Shown piece by piece: positions 27,348 to 36,143 of a stretch of 64,000 nucleotides of DNA (positions within the stretch are counted from its first letter, which is position 1; each line of letters opens with the position of its first letter). A program made the position numbers and the translations under genes. The notes beneath the pieces were generated by a model. That model searched no databases, was not told the origin of the DNA, and was given only the letters and a program-made list of their open reading frames with translations. Source of the stretch: Saccharophagus degradans 2-40. Its GTDB lineage: Bacteria; Pseudomonadota; Gammaproteobacteria; Pseudomonadales; Cellvibrionaceae. The stretch covers positions 682,001-746,000 of the forward strand of contig NC_007912.1 in assembly GCF_000013665.1 (NCBI RefSeq). The letters are read 5' to 3'.

Positions 27348-27989
27348 TTAGCTTCGCATAAACAGCACGCTATCCTCTAGATAAGTATGATCGGTCAAGT
27401 CAAGATAAAGCATTTCTAATTGCTCATACAAGTCAAGCCAGTAGTGGCTAGCCTTAGCCGGTGGTGAGAATGTTTTGGTTAGGGCTTTTATGGAATGGAT
27501 GGCCGTGAGGTGATCTTCGTGGTCGTGTTGTGCATTTTTTATTTGCTCGTCATAATTTGTGCGTGGCGAGTTTATAAAATGTGGGAATACTGTGCGTTCT
27601 TCCTTTAGCATATGAATATCTAGGTCGCTATATATTTTCTTTAAGGCTTTAGTTATGCCTGTTGGGCAATCCGGTTCGCCAAAGTGGATGGCTTCTACTT
27701 TACGGGCTAGATCGATTAGCGTTGCTATTTGTTGGCGGTGGACATCATGATAGTTGCGGATTATATAGCGTACTAAATCTTTATTGGATATCGCTGACCA
27801 ATCTCTTTCTGCCATAGCTCGTCTATACAAGAATTCGCACCGAGGTATGCAATCTTGTTTATTAACTTTTTGCAGCGCGCTTAATAGTTGAGTGTCGTCT
27901 TGCATTTCAATGCCCAGCGAAGTTAAGTATTGCTTTGCACTGGGCGCTATAGCTAGAAATTCTGATAGGGTACTATGTAGTATGTCCAT
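27348..27989 (-). CDS. RIC-type (YtfE/ScdA) di-iron iron-sulfur cluster repair protein
   Basis: A 213-residue hemerythrin-like protein of the RIC family, which repairs iron-sulfur clusters after nitrosative or oxidative stress. Ligand-like residues of the four-helix bundle are visible: IIRNYHDVHRQQ, HMLKEERTVFPHF, QHDHEDHLTAIHSI and DHTYLEDSVLF. The N-terminal ScdA/DUF542 region that normally carries a Cys-Cys pair is diverged here; it has CIPRC instead. The gene is probably monocistronic. The RIC call is good, but the altered N-terminus means repair activity should not be assumed. Confidence 0.82.
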   Translation of the reverse strand: MDILHSTLSEFLAIAPSAKQYLTSLGIEMQDDTQLLSALQKVNKQDCIPRCEFLYRRAMAERDWSAISNKDLVRYIIRNYHDVHRQQIATLIDLARKVEAIHFGEPDCPTGITKALKKIYSDLDIHMLKEERTVFPHFINSPRTNYDEQIKNAQHDHEDHLTAIHSIKALTKTFSPPAKASHYWLDLYEQLEMLYLDLTDHTYLEDSVLFMRS

Positions 27990-28270
27990 TATAAGCCTCT
28001 GCCTATTGTGAACGGTTGGAGCTATGGGAGCGTTAATAATACTCGGTTAGCAATAAATATTATTGAGGTAAATCAATACCAAACGAAAGAAGTTGGGTGG
28101 GGGTTATAAAAGGGTAGACCGTTATTACTTTTTGGGCGAGCTCTTGTCGGCTGTCTTCTTAGAGACGCCAGTTAACCACTAGTGAGTTCAAATAATAACA
28201 GTGTGTATGATGATTTTCAGGGTGGCCGGTCTCTATAAGTACGGTAATAAACCAAAGGGCATACCACCAT

Positions 28271-30958
28271 TTATTGCCATCTATCTTGTCTTTTTACGTC
28301 GTTGCTAAATGTAGATGAAAAAGCTTTCATCTTTGCTTTGAGTAGTTTTTTACGGCCATCTGTAGATCGAGTGTAAATAAGCTCTGAAAGGCTAACGTTT
28401 TTGCACCACGCTTTGTAAAAAATAGTAGCGGTTTCCTTTCTTGTGGTAAATATAACCGGCACTGCGTGGTAGTCATCTCTTCGCATTCCCATAAACGTCC
28501 CTTCACGTAAAACTATATATCTAGGGTTGTCTATGGGCGCTAGAATTTCTGCTAAGCAATCAGCAAATAACGACGATTCGTAAAATGTGCTGCCTGCTAA
28601 TGAAAGGTAATAGCTTCCATCTTCGATAGTTGCTACTCGAACGTCTAACTCTCGAAAAGGTGTTTCGATAAAGCCCGCTCGGCTTAGGGCTTCGGTAAGG
28701 GCAATACCTATTTGCTTAAGTGCGCCATCGGTAGGTAAATAGCGAATAAGTATTTTAATCACGGCAATCGTTTTGGGTAGTTTATACAGTAACACGCCAG
28801 TTACTGCCGCCAATATAAAGTAGGGAAAAAGCCCGCGTGCCATGGGAGCAGCATAGACAGAATAAATACCTGCAATAACCATAAAGCCAATAAGCTGAGT
28901 GAACAAATATTTTAGCGAGTAGCGCAGCATATAACCGCGAATACGTGGCGACTTTTCTGTTTTAACAGAGGGTATAACACGTGCGTTAGCATTAAGGGTT
29001 AACGCTTTTTGCCAGCGTTTGGCGATACTGTGTATCTTGTTGTACCTGTTACGCATTTGGAAGTTGTTTAGCGCTATTGGCGTGCTGTTGGTGAGTTTAA
29101 AGTCTGATTCAATTGCAGTAGCGTGCATGCGTTCGAATCCACTTTCGATGGTTTGCTTTTTTTCAGATAGGCCTACAAACGTATCAAAACGTTTTTTAAG
29201 ATTATGGTAGTCGCTCCAGCCGCCAAAACTGTCTGGGTCTATGGCTACTAGGTGCCATATAGAGCTAACTTTATCGCTATTTTGGCGGTCTATACGTATT
29301 GCTCGGCCACGCATTTGATTGGTTGGCATAAATGAACCAATCGAGCTGGCGAGTATTAACGAATTAACGACAGGGGCATCCCAGCCTTCTCCTAGTAGTG
29401 CACGTGTGCCAACTAACACTTTTATTTTTCCTTCGATTAACAATGCAGTAAACGCACCGGTTAAGCGGTTTAACGGGCCAGTTACTTTTTGGTACTGTTG
29501 CTTGTTGCCCATTGGCTCGGTTTTAAAGTTTCCGCTACCTAAATGATTCAGTAGTGCATCTAATTTACTGGTTGGCACTATGCAAAGCCTGCCGGTAAGT
29601 AACGCAATTTGGTCAGCAATGGGAGAGGAGGAAGTTAGTGTTTTAAAAATTGGCCAAGCGCCAAGATTAAGTGCGCCGGTGTCCATGCCCGATGTAAGCG
29701 CTTCGTCACGAATATAATCGGTTAAAATTACTTGCCGCAGTGCATCGCCACGCTTGCTGTATTCGAGCTTATGAATATCTAGGCAGGCATCTATTTTGGT
29801 TGCACTTAGTGATAAAGACCGTTCCATTCTGCGAGAATGCTCAAACGACAATTCTGTTTTATACAGTAGCTCCGCCGCGCGCAGTTGTTTTTTAAGCGCT
29901 TCAATGAATTTTTTGTTTGATTCATTGTGTTCAAATGTTTTAGAAAAAAGCACAGCTTCCACTAATGTTTGCCACCACTTTTTTCCCAACTCGGGTATGT
30001 CTTGCTGTGTGAGGTCGAGCAGTTGCATAAGTGGTTTGTTGGGCGGTAGTGCTTTTGCTTTTATAAAGCTTAGTAATGCAATTGCTATTTTCGGCTCTTT
30101 GATTACCCAGTCTTCTATATTGTTACTGTTTAGCCAAGGGTGGGCCAATACAACCTGTTCAAACTCAGCGCTTGCGAAGAGTGTTTTGCAGGTTGAGGAT
30201 ACGCGTTGGTCGTACTCTTTTATTTGTTTACTGAATTCTACTGTAGCATTACATGCCCATATGTAATCTTGATGAGGGCAGAGCGTACCTGCTTTTACTA
30301 ATTCCGGTATCGAAATCTCTTCGTCGATTGGCCCGCACAATTGCTCGTAGCGGCTCCATTCATTGCGCTCAGAATCGTAGGGTGGTGTGGCGGTAAGCGA
30401 TACAAGGGTAATATTGGGCAAGTGATTGCACACTTTTTCAAGTGCTCGCCACCACTCTGCGCGTAGGTGGTGCGCTTCGTCTAATATAAGTACTTGAATA
30501 TTATACTGCTCGAGAATACTAATAAAATTATTGAGTTCTGCGTCTTTTAGTCCTTTATCTAGCTCCAACTCTTCTGCTTCATCTGCATCTTGGGTTGTAT
30601 CCTGTTGATTCAGTTCTTGTGCAAATTGCGAATGTAACGCTTGGTAAGTGATAGATGTAAGCGTTTTGGGTGTTAATAATGTGTTGCTAACCCAATTTAG
30701 CTTATTAATGTCGTCCAGCTGGCAAAAGTCCGTTAGGCGATCTAACCATTGGTCGCGTATTACGCGGGTGGGTGATAGCACAATTGCGGGTTTACCGAGT
30801 AACCTAAATACTTCTAGCCCCAGGGTTGTTTTTCCTGCGCCAGGTGCAGCAACAATATGCAGGCGTTTGTCGTTTAGATGTTGGTGTACGGCATCGAGTA
30901 CGCGCTTTTGGTAGGGGCGCCAGCTGTGGCGAAATTCCATTTCATTAAAGGGGGACAT
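28271..30958 (-). CDS. SF2 DEAD/DEAH-type helicase with a C-terminal membrane hairpin
   Basis: An 895-residue superfamily 2 ATPase. RPYQKRVLDAV is the Q-like entry motif, Walker A is APGAGKTT (38-45), the DEAH box is LILDEAHHL (160-163) and motif III is LTATPP. In the second RecA domain, VLVGTRALLGEGWDAP and NQMRGRAIRID are motifs V and VI. An insertion of about 150 residues separates the two halves. After the helicase core two hydrophobic segments (about 688-704 and 711-727) predict a membrane hairpin, followed by a soluble domain of about 165 residues that I do not recognise. A helicase tethered to the membrane is unusual. It is divergent from lepB-like 31185. A role in defence or nucleic-acid uptake is possible but not shown. 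Confidence 0.85.
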   Translation of the reverse strand: MSPFNEMEFRHSWRPYQKRVLDAVHQHLNDKRLHIVAAPGAGKTTLGLEVFRLLGKPAIVLSPTRVIRDQWLDRLTDFCQLDDINKLNWVSNTLLTPKTLTSITYQALHSQFAQELNQQDTTQDADEAEELELDKGLKDAELNNFISILEQYNIQVLILDEAHHLRAEWWRALEKVCNHLPNITLVSLTATPPYDSERNEWSRYEQLCGPIDEEISIPELVKAGTLCPHQDYIWACNATVEFSKQIKEYDQRVSSTCKTLFASAEFEQVVLAHPWLNSNNIEDWVIKEPKIAIALLSFIKAKALPPNKPLMQLLDLTQQDIPELGKKWWQTLVEAVLFSKTFEHNESNKKFIEALKKQLRAAELLYKTELSFEHSRRMERSLSLSATKIDACLDIHKLEYSKRGDALRQVILTDYIRDEALTSGMDTGALNLGAWPIFKTLTSSSPIADQIALLTGRLCIVPTSKLDALLNHLGSGNFKTEPMGNKQQYQKVTGPLNRLTGAFTALLIEGKIKVLVGTRALLGEGWDAPVVNSLILASSIGSFMPTNQMRGRAIRIDRQNSDKVSSIWHLVAIDPDSFGGWSDYHNLKKRFDTFVGLSEKKQTIESGFERMHATAIESDFKLTNSTPIALNNFQMRNRYNKIHSIAKRWQKALTLNANARVIPSVKTEKSPRIRGYMLRYSLKYLFTQLIGFMVIAGIYSVYAAPMARGLFPYFILAAVTGVLLYKLPKTIAVIKILIRYLPTDGALKQIGIALTEALSRAGFIETPFRELDVRVATIEDGSYYLSLAGSTFYESSLFADCLAEILAPIDNPRYIVLREGTFMGMRRDDYHAVPVIFTTRKETATIFYKAWCKNVSLSELIYTRSTDGRKKLLKAKMKAFSSTFSNDVKRQDRWQ

Positions 30959-31184
30959 AAAAATTCTCGTTATTGCCTATTACGCTATATGTTTTTATTT
31001 AGGGCATTAAATTTATGTGCATTATTAACGCGTTTAGGCTGCGTAACAAGCTGCTACCTGCGCTGGGAACTAACCCATTATAGCTATGGTCAATACTGCT
31101 ACATAGCCGCATAGTGCATGCTACGAGCTAAACAACTATTTGAATGGTGCGTGTGCAAATTGACAAGATTGGGAATAAGCCAGT

Positions 31185-31883
31185 ATGAGCAATAGGAATA
31201 AACTTAACAGTAAAATCGGCCAACTATGGAAGCAAAATCGCGGTTTTGTATTGTTTTTAGGGTTGATGCTGGTATTTAGAAGTGCCTTCGCCGATTGGAA
31301 CTCAGTGCCCACTGGGTCGATGAAGCCTACTATTGTTGAGGGTGACCGTATTCTTGTAAACAAAATGGCTTACGATCTGCGAGTACCATTCACTCATATA
31401 TCTCTTTTACATTTAGCCGACCCAGAGCGCGGCGATATTATTATTTTCGATTCTGTAGCGTCCGATACTCGTTTAGTTAAGCGTGTAATTGGTTTGCCCG
31501 GTGACGTGGTAGCCCTAAGTGATAACGTATTGTTTATTAACGGCAAGCCGCTTAATTACAGTGATGGAGCGGTTGCAGGTGCCGTAAACGCTCATGCGCC
31601 AAAACAGGCCTATGAGTTAGATAAAACAGAAGATTTAGTAGGAATTAAACATAGCGTGCGAGTGAACAAGCAAGGTTCGCATTTGTCTACCTTTGATGCG
31701 GTAGTGGTGCCCGACGGGCATTACTTGGCTATGGGAGACAACAGAGATAACAGCGCAGATTCGCGCGTTATTGGCTTTGTACCCCGCTCAGAAATAGTCG
31801 GTCGCACGCGCAGTGTGGTTTTATCGTTTAACTACGAAAACTTTTACATTCCAAGAAAAGACCGTTTTTTACATACCTTGTAA
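31185..31883 (+). CDS. lepB: Signal peptidase I family protein
   Basis: A 232-residue type I signal peptidase (S26). One membrane segment (about residues 19-37) precedes the catalytic Ser45 in VPTGSMKPT. The general base is Lys99 in DTRLVKRVIGLPGD, and box E GDNRDNSADSR is present. It is shorter than E. coli LepB, which has two membrane helices. It is not in the usual lepA-lepB-rnc operon, so it may be an accessory copy; the gene symbol marks the family only. It stands alone between a divergent helicase and a 240-bp gap without recognisable features. Confidence 0.88.
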   Translation: MSNRNKLNSKIGQLWKQNRGFVLFLGLMLVFRSAFADWNSVPTGSMKPTIVEGDRILVNKMAYDLRVPFTHISLLHLADPERGDIIIFDSVASDTRLVKRVIGLPGDVVALSDNVLFINGKPLNYSDGAVAGAVNAHAPKQAYELDKTEDLVGIKHSVRVNKQGSHLSTFDAVVVPDGHYLAMGDNRDNSADSRVIGFVPRSEIVGRTRSVVLSFNYENFYIPRKDRFLHTL

Positions 31884-32123
31884 GTACGACTGCTTTATAA
31901 ATTTATTGATTGGTTAAATGGTTATAAATTTTTGTTGTAGCCCCTCCTCACGCTGTTTTTTGTTACTTGTTAGCTAGCATAGTAATAATCTTAGTTTGCT
32001 TTACAACAAACTTTGATTGCGTTTAACTGTGCCGCCTTGGAATAAGTCTATAGATTATATTCATAGCGTTGGCGCATGAATAATAATGCTTATTTAGCTG
32101 ATAATTACTATACACGGTGAAGC

Positions 32124-32636
32124 ATGACGGATAATAAGAAAAACTGGTTAACCACCACAACGGGCATCATTACAAGTGTAACCACCGCGATAGCCGCCAT
32201 TACTGCTTTAGTAGCAACTGTGGCGAATTTACCTATTTGGTCAGCGGAAGACGCGAGTGAACAGGTGCAAGAGCACTTACAGGCTAGCGATATAACAAAC
32301 GGGGTATGGGTATCGAATAATTACTACCAAAAAGAGGCTGCAGATTTCCAGTTCGACCTGTTTGGTAAAACGCTGGTGGGAACCTATAACAACGAAAAAG
32401 AAGACGCTAAAATTATTAATGGTGCGATTACCCATAATTTAGATAAGCATACAATGATAGTTAACGCTTACTGGGTAGAAAATAAATCAAATAGAGCCTG
32501 CGATACAACCAAAGATGGCAGTAAATATTGGGGGCAATTAAGATTAGAGTTTACCTCTGCTAGTGCATTTGTCGGCCGTTGGGGGTATTGTGACGATGCG
32601 CCAGATAGAAGCTTTACTGGTGCGAAATCATCTTAA
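32124..32636 (+). CDS. Hypothetical membrane-anchored protein
   Basis: A 170-residue protein I do not recognise. Residues 10-36 (GIITSVTTAIAAITALVATVA) form a single membrane anchor with no cleavage site evident. The remainder is a soluble beta-rich domain with aromatic residues, GVWVSNNYYQKEAADFQFDLFGKTLVGTYN, and two cysteines (ACDTT and GYCDD). The C-terminal GQLRLEFTSASAFVGRWGYC resembles small lipocalin-like or META-like strands, but this is only a resemblance. No clear operon partner exists. Confidence 0.6.
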   Translation: MTDNKKNWLTTTTGIITSVTTAIAAITALVATVANLPIWSAEDASEQVQEHLQASDITNGVWVSNNYYQKEAADFQFDLFGKTLVGTYNNEKEDAKIINGAITHNLDKHTMIVNAYWVENKSNRACDTTKDGSKYWGQLRLEFTSASAFVGRWGYCDDAPDRSFTGAKSS

Positions 32637-32738
32637 GTGCTTGATAATAAATAAAAATACTTTTGTGGTGCCTGCTAATACAAGTTTGTTTTAGCTTGCA
32701 TGCTGCACCGCAAAACAATAGGTGTAAGTGGTTTACCA

Positions 32739-33203
32739 ATGGAACTAACAATTGAAGTTGACGATTTATCGCGGCCTGCGATTGCAGAATTACTATCCGA
32801 TCACATGCGTGAAATGTGGGAGGTATCTAACCCAGAAAGCTGCCATACACTGGCGTTAGATAAGTTGCGCGCACCAGAAGTCACATTTTGGAGTGTATGG
32901 AGCGGCGATGAGTTGGTTGGTTGCGGTGCAATTAAAAGACTGAATGACACACACCTAGAGCTTAAATCTATGCGTACCAAGCCGCAGTACCAAGGTAAGG
33001 GAGTGGGTGCGCAGTTGTTGCGGCATATAATTGCCTATGCCGAGGATGAAGGTTATACACGTATTAGTTTAGAAACAGGCTCTTCATCGTGGTTTGATAG
33101 AGCGTGTAACCTGTATGAGAAATTTGGTTTCACCTATTGCGAGCCTTTCGGTGATTATACGTTAGACCCTAACAGTTTATTTATGACACGTACTCTACCC
33201 TAG
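32739..33203 (+). CDS. GNAT-family N-acetyltransferase
   Basis: A 154-residue acetyl-CoA-dependent N-acetyltransferase. The start at 32739 (MELTIEVDDLSRPAI) is preferred because family members begin there; an ATG at 32700 would add 13 residues. The acetyl-CoA-binding motif A is MRTKPQYQGKGVGAQLLRHI, with EGYTRISLETGSSSWFDRA and YEKFGFTYCEPFGDY completing the fold. The substrate is unknown. The DUF1993 gene begins four bases after the stop, so the two are translationally linked. Confidence 0.87.
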   Translation: MELTIEVDDLSRPAIAELLSDHMREMWEVSNPESCHTLALDKLRAPEVTFWSVWSGDELVGCGAIKRLNDTHLELKSMRTKPQYQGKGVGAQLLRHIIAYAEDEGYTRISLETGSSSWFDRACNLYEKFGFTYCEPFGDYTLDPNSLFMTRTLP

Positions 33204-33207
33204 AACT

Positions 33208-33708
33208 ATGTTGGCAAGTGCACCCAATATTTTTATCTATTATTTAGACCGTCTCGCGTTTATTTTACAAAAAATAGACGTAATGGCTGGCGACGAGACA
33301 TTGCAAGCGCGTTTAACCGACGACATGCTGCCGCTAATAAATCATGTGCGGGCCTGTGCCAATTTTAGCCTTCGCGGGTGCTGTCCGCTAATAGGGCAGC
33401 CGGCAGTTAGTTTCGAAAACGAAATAAATAGTTTTGATGGTTTGCAGCAACAAATAGAGCAAACTATTGCGTATCTCAACTCGCTAGTTATTACCGAAGC
33501 GAATTTGCCTAAAAGTGTGCAGGATAAAGCCGGCTTCGCAACGGTTACGCTCGGGCCTTACGAGTACCTTTTCCAATATATCTTCCCTAATTTTTATTTT
33601 CACCTGAATATGGTTTACGCCATTGCTCGCCAACAAGGTGTGCCGCTAAGTAAGCAAGACTACGATGCATACCATAAATACCCCACGGGGTTTTCTTTCG
33701 AACGCTAA
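33208..33708 (+). CDS. DUF1993 family protein
   Basis: A 166-residue cytoplasmic protein of the DUF1993 family, predicted to form a DinB-like four-helix bundle. Diagnostic segments are RLTDDMLPLINHVRACANFSL, FDGLQQQIEQTIAYLNSL and FPNFYFHLNMVYAIARQQG. No enzymatic function is established for the family. It lies four bases after the GNAT gene. Confidence 0.85.
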   Translation: MLASAPNIFIYYLDRLAFILQKIDVMAGDETLQARLTDDMLPLINHVRACANFSLRGCCPLIGQPAVSFENEINSFDGLQQQIEQTIAYLNSLVITEANLPKSVQDKAGFATVTLGPYEYLFQYIFPNFYFHLNMVYAIARQQGVPLSKQDYDAYHKYPTGFSFER

Positions 33709-33831
33709 CTTTTGCTTCGCTTTTGTGGCGGCATAAGCCCGTTCTTGTCACATAAAATAAATAATCTAGTCATGGTTGCGTCATGAGTTTTACCTAGTAT
33801 TCATCTTTTTTTAAGACGAATAGGAGAAGTC

Positions 33832-36078
33832 ATGAAACGATTGAAGTTGACAGCGGCAATATTGTCTTCCCTTGCTTTGGCGGCCTGTGGTGGCGACGGT
33901 AAGGATGGTGCAAATGGAACCGATGGCGCTAACGGCGCAGCCGGAGACAATGGTGTAAACAGCCTAATAGCGCAGGTGGTACTAGAGGCCGGCCACGGCG
34001 AGTGTCCTTTAGGTGGCGTGGCTATTCACTCTGGTTTAGATGTTGATGCCAGCGGTATGTTGGATGAGTCCGAAATTACAGAAACCAACTATGTGTGTAA
34101 TAACGACGCTTTCGAACTACAGCTATTGCATTTTGCTGATGTAGACGGCGGACGAGATATTATAAATAACGCGGTGCGATTTTCTGCGCTGGTTAAAAGC
34201 TTTAAAAACGATTACGCCAACACCTTGCTATTAAGCTCTGGTGATAACTGGATTCCAGGGCCGGAATACAATGTGGCAAGTGATAACGCGCTGCGACCTG
34301 TATTGGGCGTAACCGGTACTGGCCGTGCGCATGTTGCTTATTTGAATGCATTGGGCGTGCAGGCGTCGGTATTTGGTAATCACGAATTCGATTTAGGCAC
34401 CGGCGAAGTGGCCGCATTACTTTCTGCCGAAGCAAGTGGCGATAACGCATGGGCTGGTGCTCGCTTTCCTTATCTTTCAGCGAATATTGATTTTTCTACC
34501 GATGCAAATTTGGCACCGCTTGTGGGTGCGAATGGCGCACCGGCCGCTGCACTAAAAAATAAAATTGCAGCGAGTACTGTAATTACCGTAGGCGGTCAGC
34601 GCGTTGGTGTGGTAGGGGCGACCACGTCTACATTACATAGTATTTCTTCACCGGGCGATGTCACTATAGCTCCAGCTGACAGCGCGGATATAAATGCGCT
34701 AGCGGCTTCTATTCAGGCCAGTGTGGATGAGTTAACTGCAACAGGTATTAACAAAGTGATTGTATTGGCGCACATGCAGCAAATTGCTATAGAGCGCGAA
34801 TTGGCAACACTGCTAAGTGATGTAGATATTATTGTTGCCGGTGGTTCAAACACGTTATTGGCGGATACCAACGATAGATTGCGCGGTGGTGATACTGCTG
34901 TAGATACTTACCCCTTAGTTTTTGATAGTGCAGCTGACGAGCCTACACTAGTGGTGAATACCGATGGCGATTACACTTACCTTGGTCGCTTGGTGGTTAG
35001 CTTCGATAGTAACGGCGTAATTATTCCTAGCTTGATGGATGATGCTATAAATGGAGTATACGCAGCAGATGAAACAGGCCTAATTGAAAATGGTTTAGGT
35101 GTAAGTGACGCGATTGCAGAAGTAAAAGCCATTTCTGATACGTTAACGTCGGCGCTAGCTGCACGCGCAGGTAATGTATTTGGCTCTACCTCGGTGTACT
35201 TAAATGGTGAGCGCAGTGCGGTACGTAGCGAAGAAACCAACTTTGGCAGCCTTACTGCTCAGGCTAACTTGGAGTACGCACAATTAACCGATGCGAGCGT
35301 TGCTGTTTCAATTAAAAATGGCGGTGGTATTCGTGCATCTATTGGCTACTGCAGTGTGCCACCCGGTGCAACCGGCGATGATGCGGTAGTGTGTAATGCC
35401 CCTGCTGGTATCGAAGGCATAAATAACCCAGGTGAAGTGTCGCAATTAGATTTAGAAATTGCGTTACGTTTTAATAATTCACTGTCACTTGTTACCCTTA
35501 CCGGTGAGCAATTAAAACAAGTATTAGAGCACGGTGTAGCGGCAAGTAGCGATGGCGCAACCCCTGGTCAATTCCCACAGGTTGCTGGTATCCGCTTTAG
35601 TTTTGACACTGCACAAACGGCTCAAACGGTAGATGATTCTGTGTCGCCACCTGCGGTGAGCACGGCGGGTTCGCGTATTCGCAACCTTGTAGTGTTAGAT
35701 AGCAATGGTGCTCAGGCCGATGGCAGTGAAGTTGTAGTGGTAGAAAACGGTGTACTTAACCCTACAGCCGCTTCGCAAACTTTTAGAGTGGTTACGTTAG
35801 GCTTCTTGGCTGGCGGCGGAGATCGCTACCCATTCCCATCGGGTGCGGGTGCTAATATTGTGGATCTTGAAGCCGAAGGTGTGCAAACAGGCAATACAGT
35901 TTTTGCTGACGATGGCACCGAGCAAGATGCGCTAGCAGAATATATGTTCACTCATTACCCAGCCGACGATAGCGATGCAACGCCAAGCTTTAGTGTGGAG
36001 GATGTAAGTGCCGAGCAGGATGTGGTTATTCAAAACTTAAGTAAGGTTGCAGCAGATACTGTACTAAGTGCAGATTAA
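33832..36078 (+). CDS. 5'-nucleotidase/metallophosphatase-type lipoprotein
   Basis: A 748-residue exported protein of the UshA/5'-nucleotidase superfamily, which releases phosphate from nucleotides outside the inner membrane. AGGAG precedes the ATG. The lipobox is SLALAACGG, followed by a collagen-like run of Gly-x-x units (GKDGANGTDGANG) and a short Cys-containing DUF7151-like segment. The metallophosphatase half has LLSSGDNW, FGNHEFDLG and VIVLAHMQQ. Its first metal motif reads HFADVDGG, with Asp where many family members have His. The C-terminal nucleotidase domain contains SIKNGGGIRASI. It is single and followed by a strong terminator. Confidence 0.88.
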   Translation: MKRLKLTAAILSSLALAACGGDGKDGANGTDGANGAAGDNGVNSLIAQVVLEAGHGECPLGGVAIHSGLDVDASGMLDESEITETNYVCNNDAFELQLLHFADVDGGRDIINNAVRFSALVKSFKNDYANTLLLSSGDNWIPGPEYNVASDNALRPVLGVTGTGRAHVAYLNALGVQASVFGNHEFDLGTGEVAALLSAEASGDNAWAGARFPYLSANIDFSTDANLAPLVGANGAPAAALKNKIAASTVITVGGQRVGVVGATTSTLHSISSPGDVTIAPADSADINALAASIQASVDELTATGINKVIVLAHMQQIAIERELATLLSDVDIIVAGGSNTLLADTNDRLRGGDTAVDTYPLVFDSAADEPTLVVNTDGDYTYLGRLVVSFDSNGVIIPSLMDDAINGVYAADETGLIENGLGVSDAIAEVKAISDTLTSALAARAGNVFGSTSVYLNGERSAVRSEETNFGSLTAQANLEYAQLTDASVAVSIKNGGGIRASIGYCSVPPGATGDDAVVCNAPAGIEGINNPGEVSQLDLEIALRFNNSLSLVTLTGEQLKQVLEHGVAASSDGATPGQFPQVAGIRFSFDTAQTAQTVDDSVSPPAVSTAGSRIRNLVVLDSNGAQADGSEVVVVENGVLNPTAASQTFRVVTLGFLAGGGDRYPFPSGAGANIVDLEAEGVQTGNTVFADDGTEQDALAEYMFTHYPADDSDATPSFSVEDVSAEQDVVIQNLSKVAADTVLSAD

Positions 36079-36112
36079 TTTAGCCGTAAGGCAATAAAGG
36101 AATGGTAAGTGA

Positions 36113-36136
36113 GGGCGCATTTTGCGCCCTTTTTTT
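36113..36136 (+). terminator. Rho-independent terminator of the nucleotidase gene
   Basis: A 7-bp GC-rich stem (GGGCGCA/TGCGCCC) with a TTT loop and seven T. It sits seven bases before the convergent histidine kinase stop. Confidence 0.92.
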
Positions 36137-36143
36137 ATTAACG

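Noticed and set aside
29796-30266. A 156-codon plus-strand frame
   Set aside because: It is entirely antisense to the helicase gene; the Ser/Leu-rich product is typical of shadow frames.
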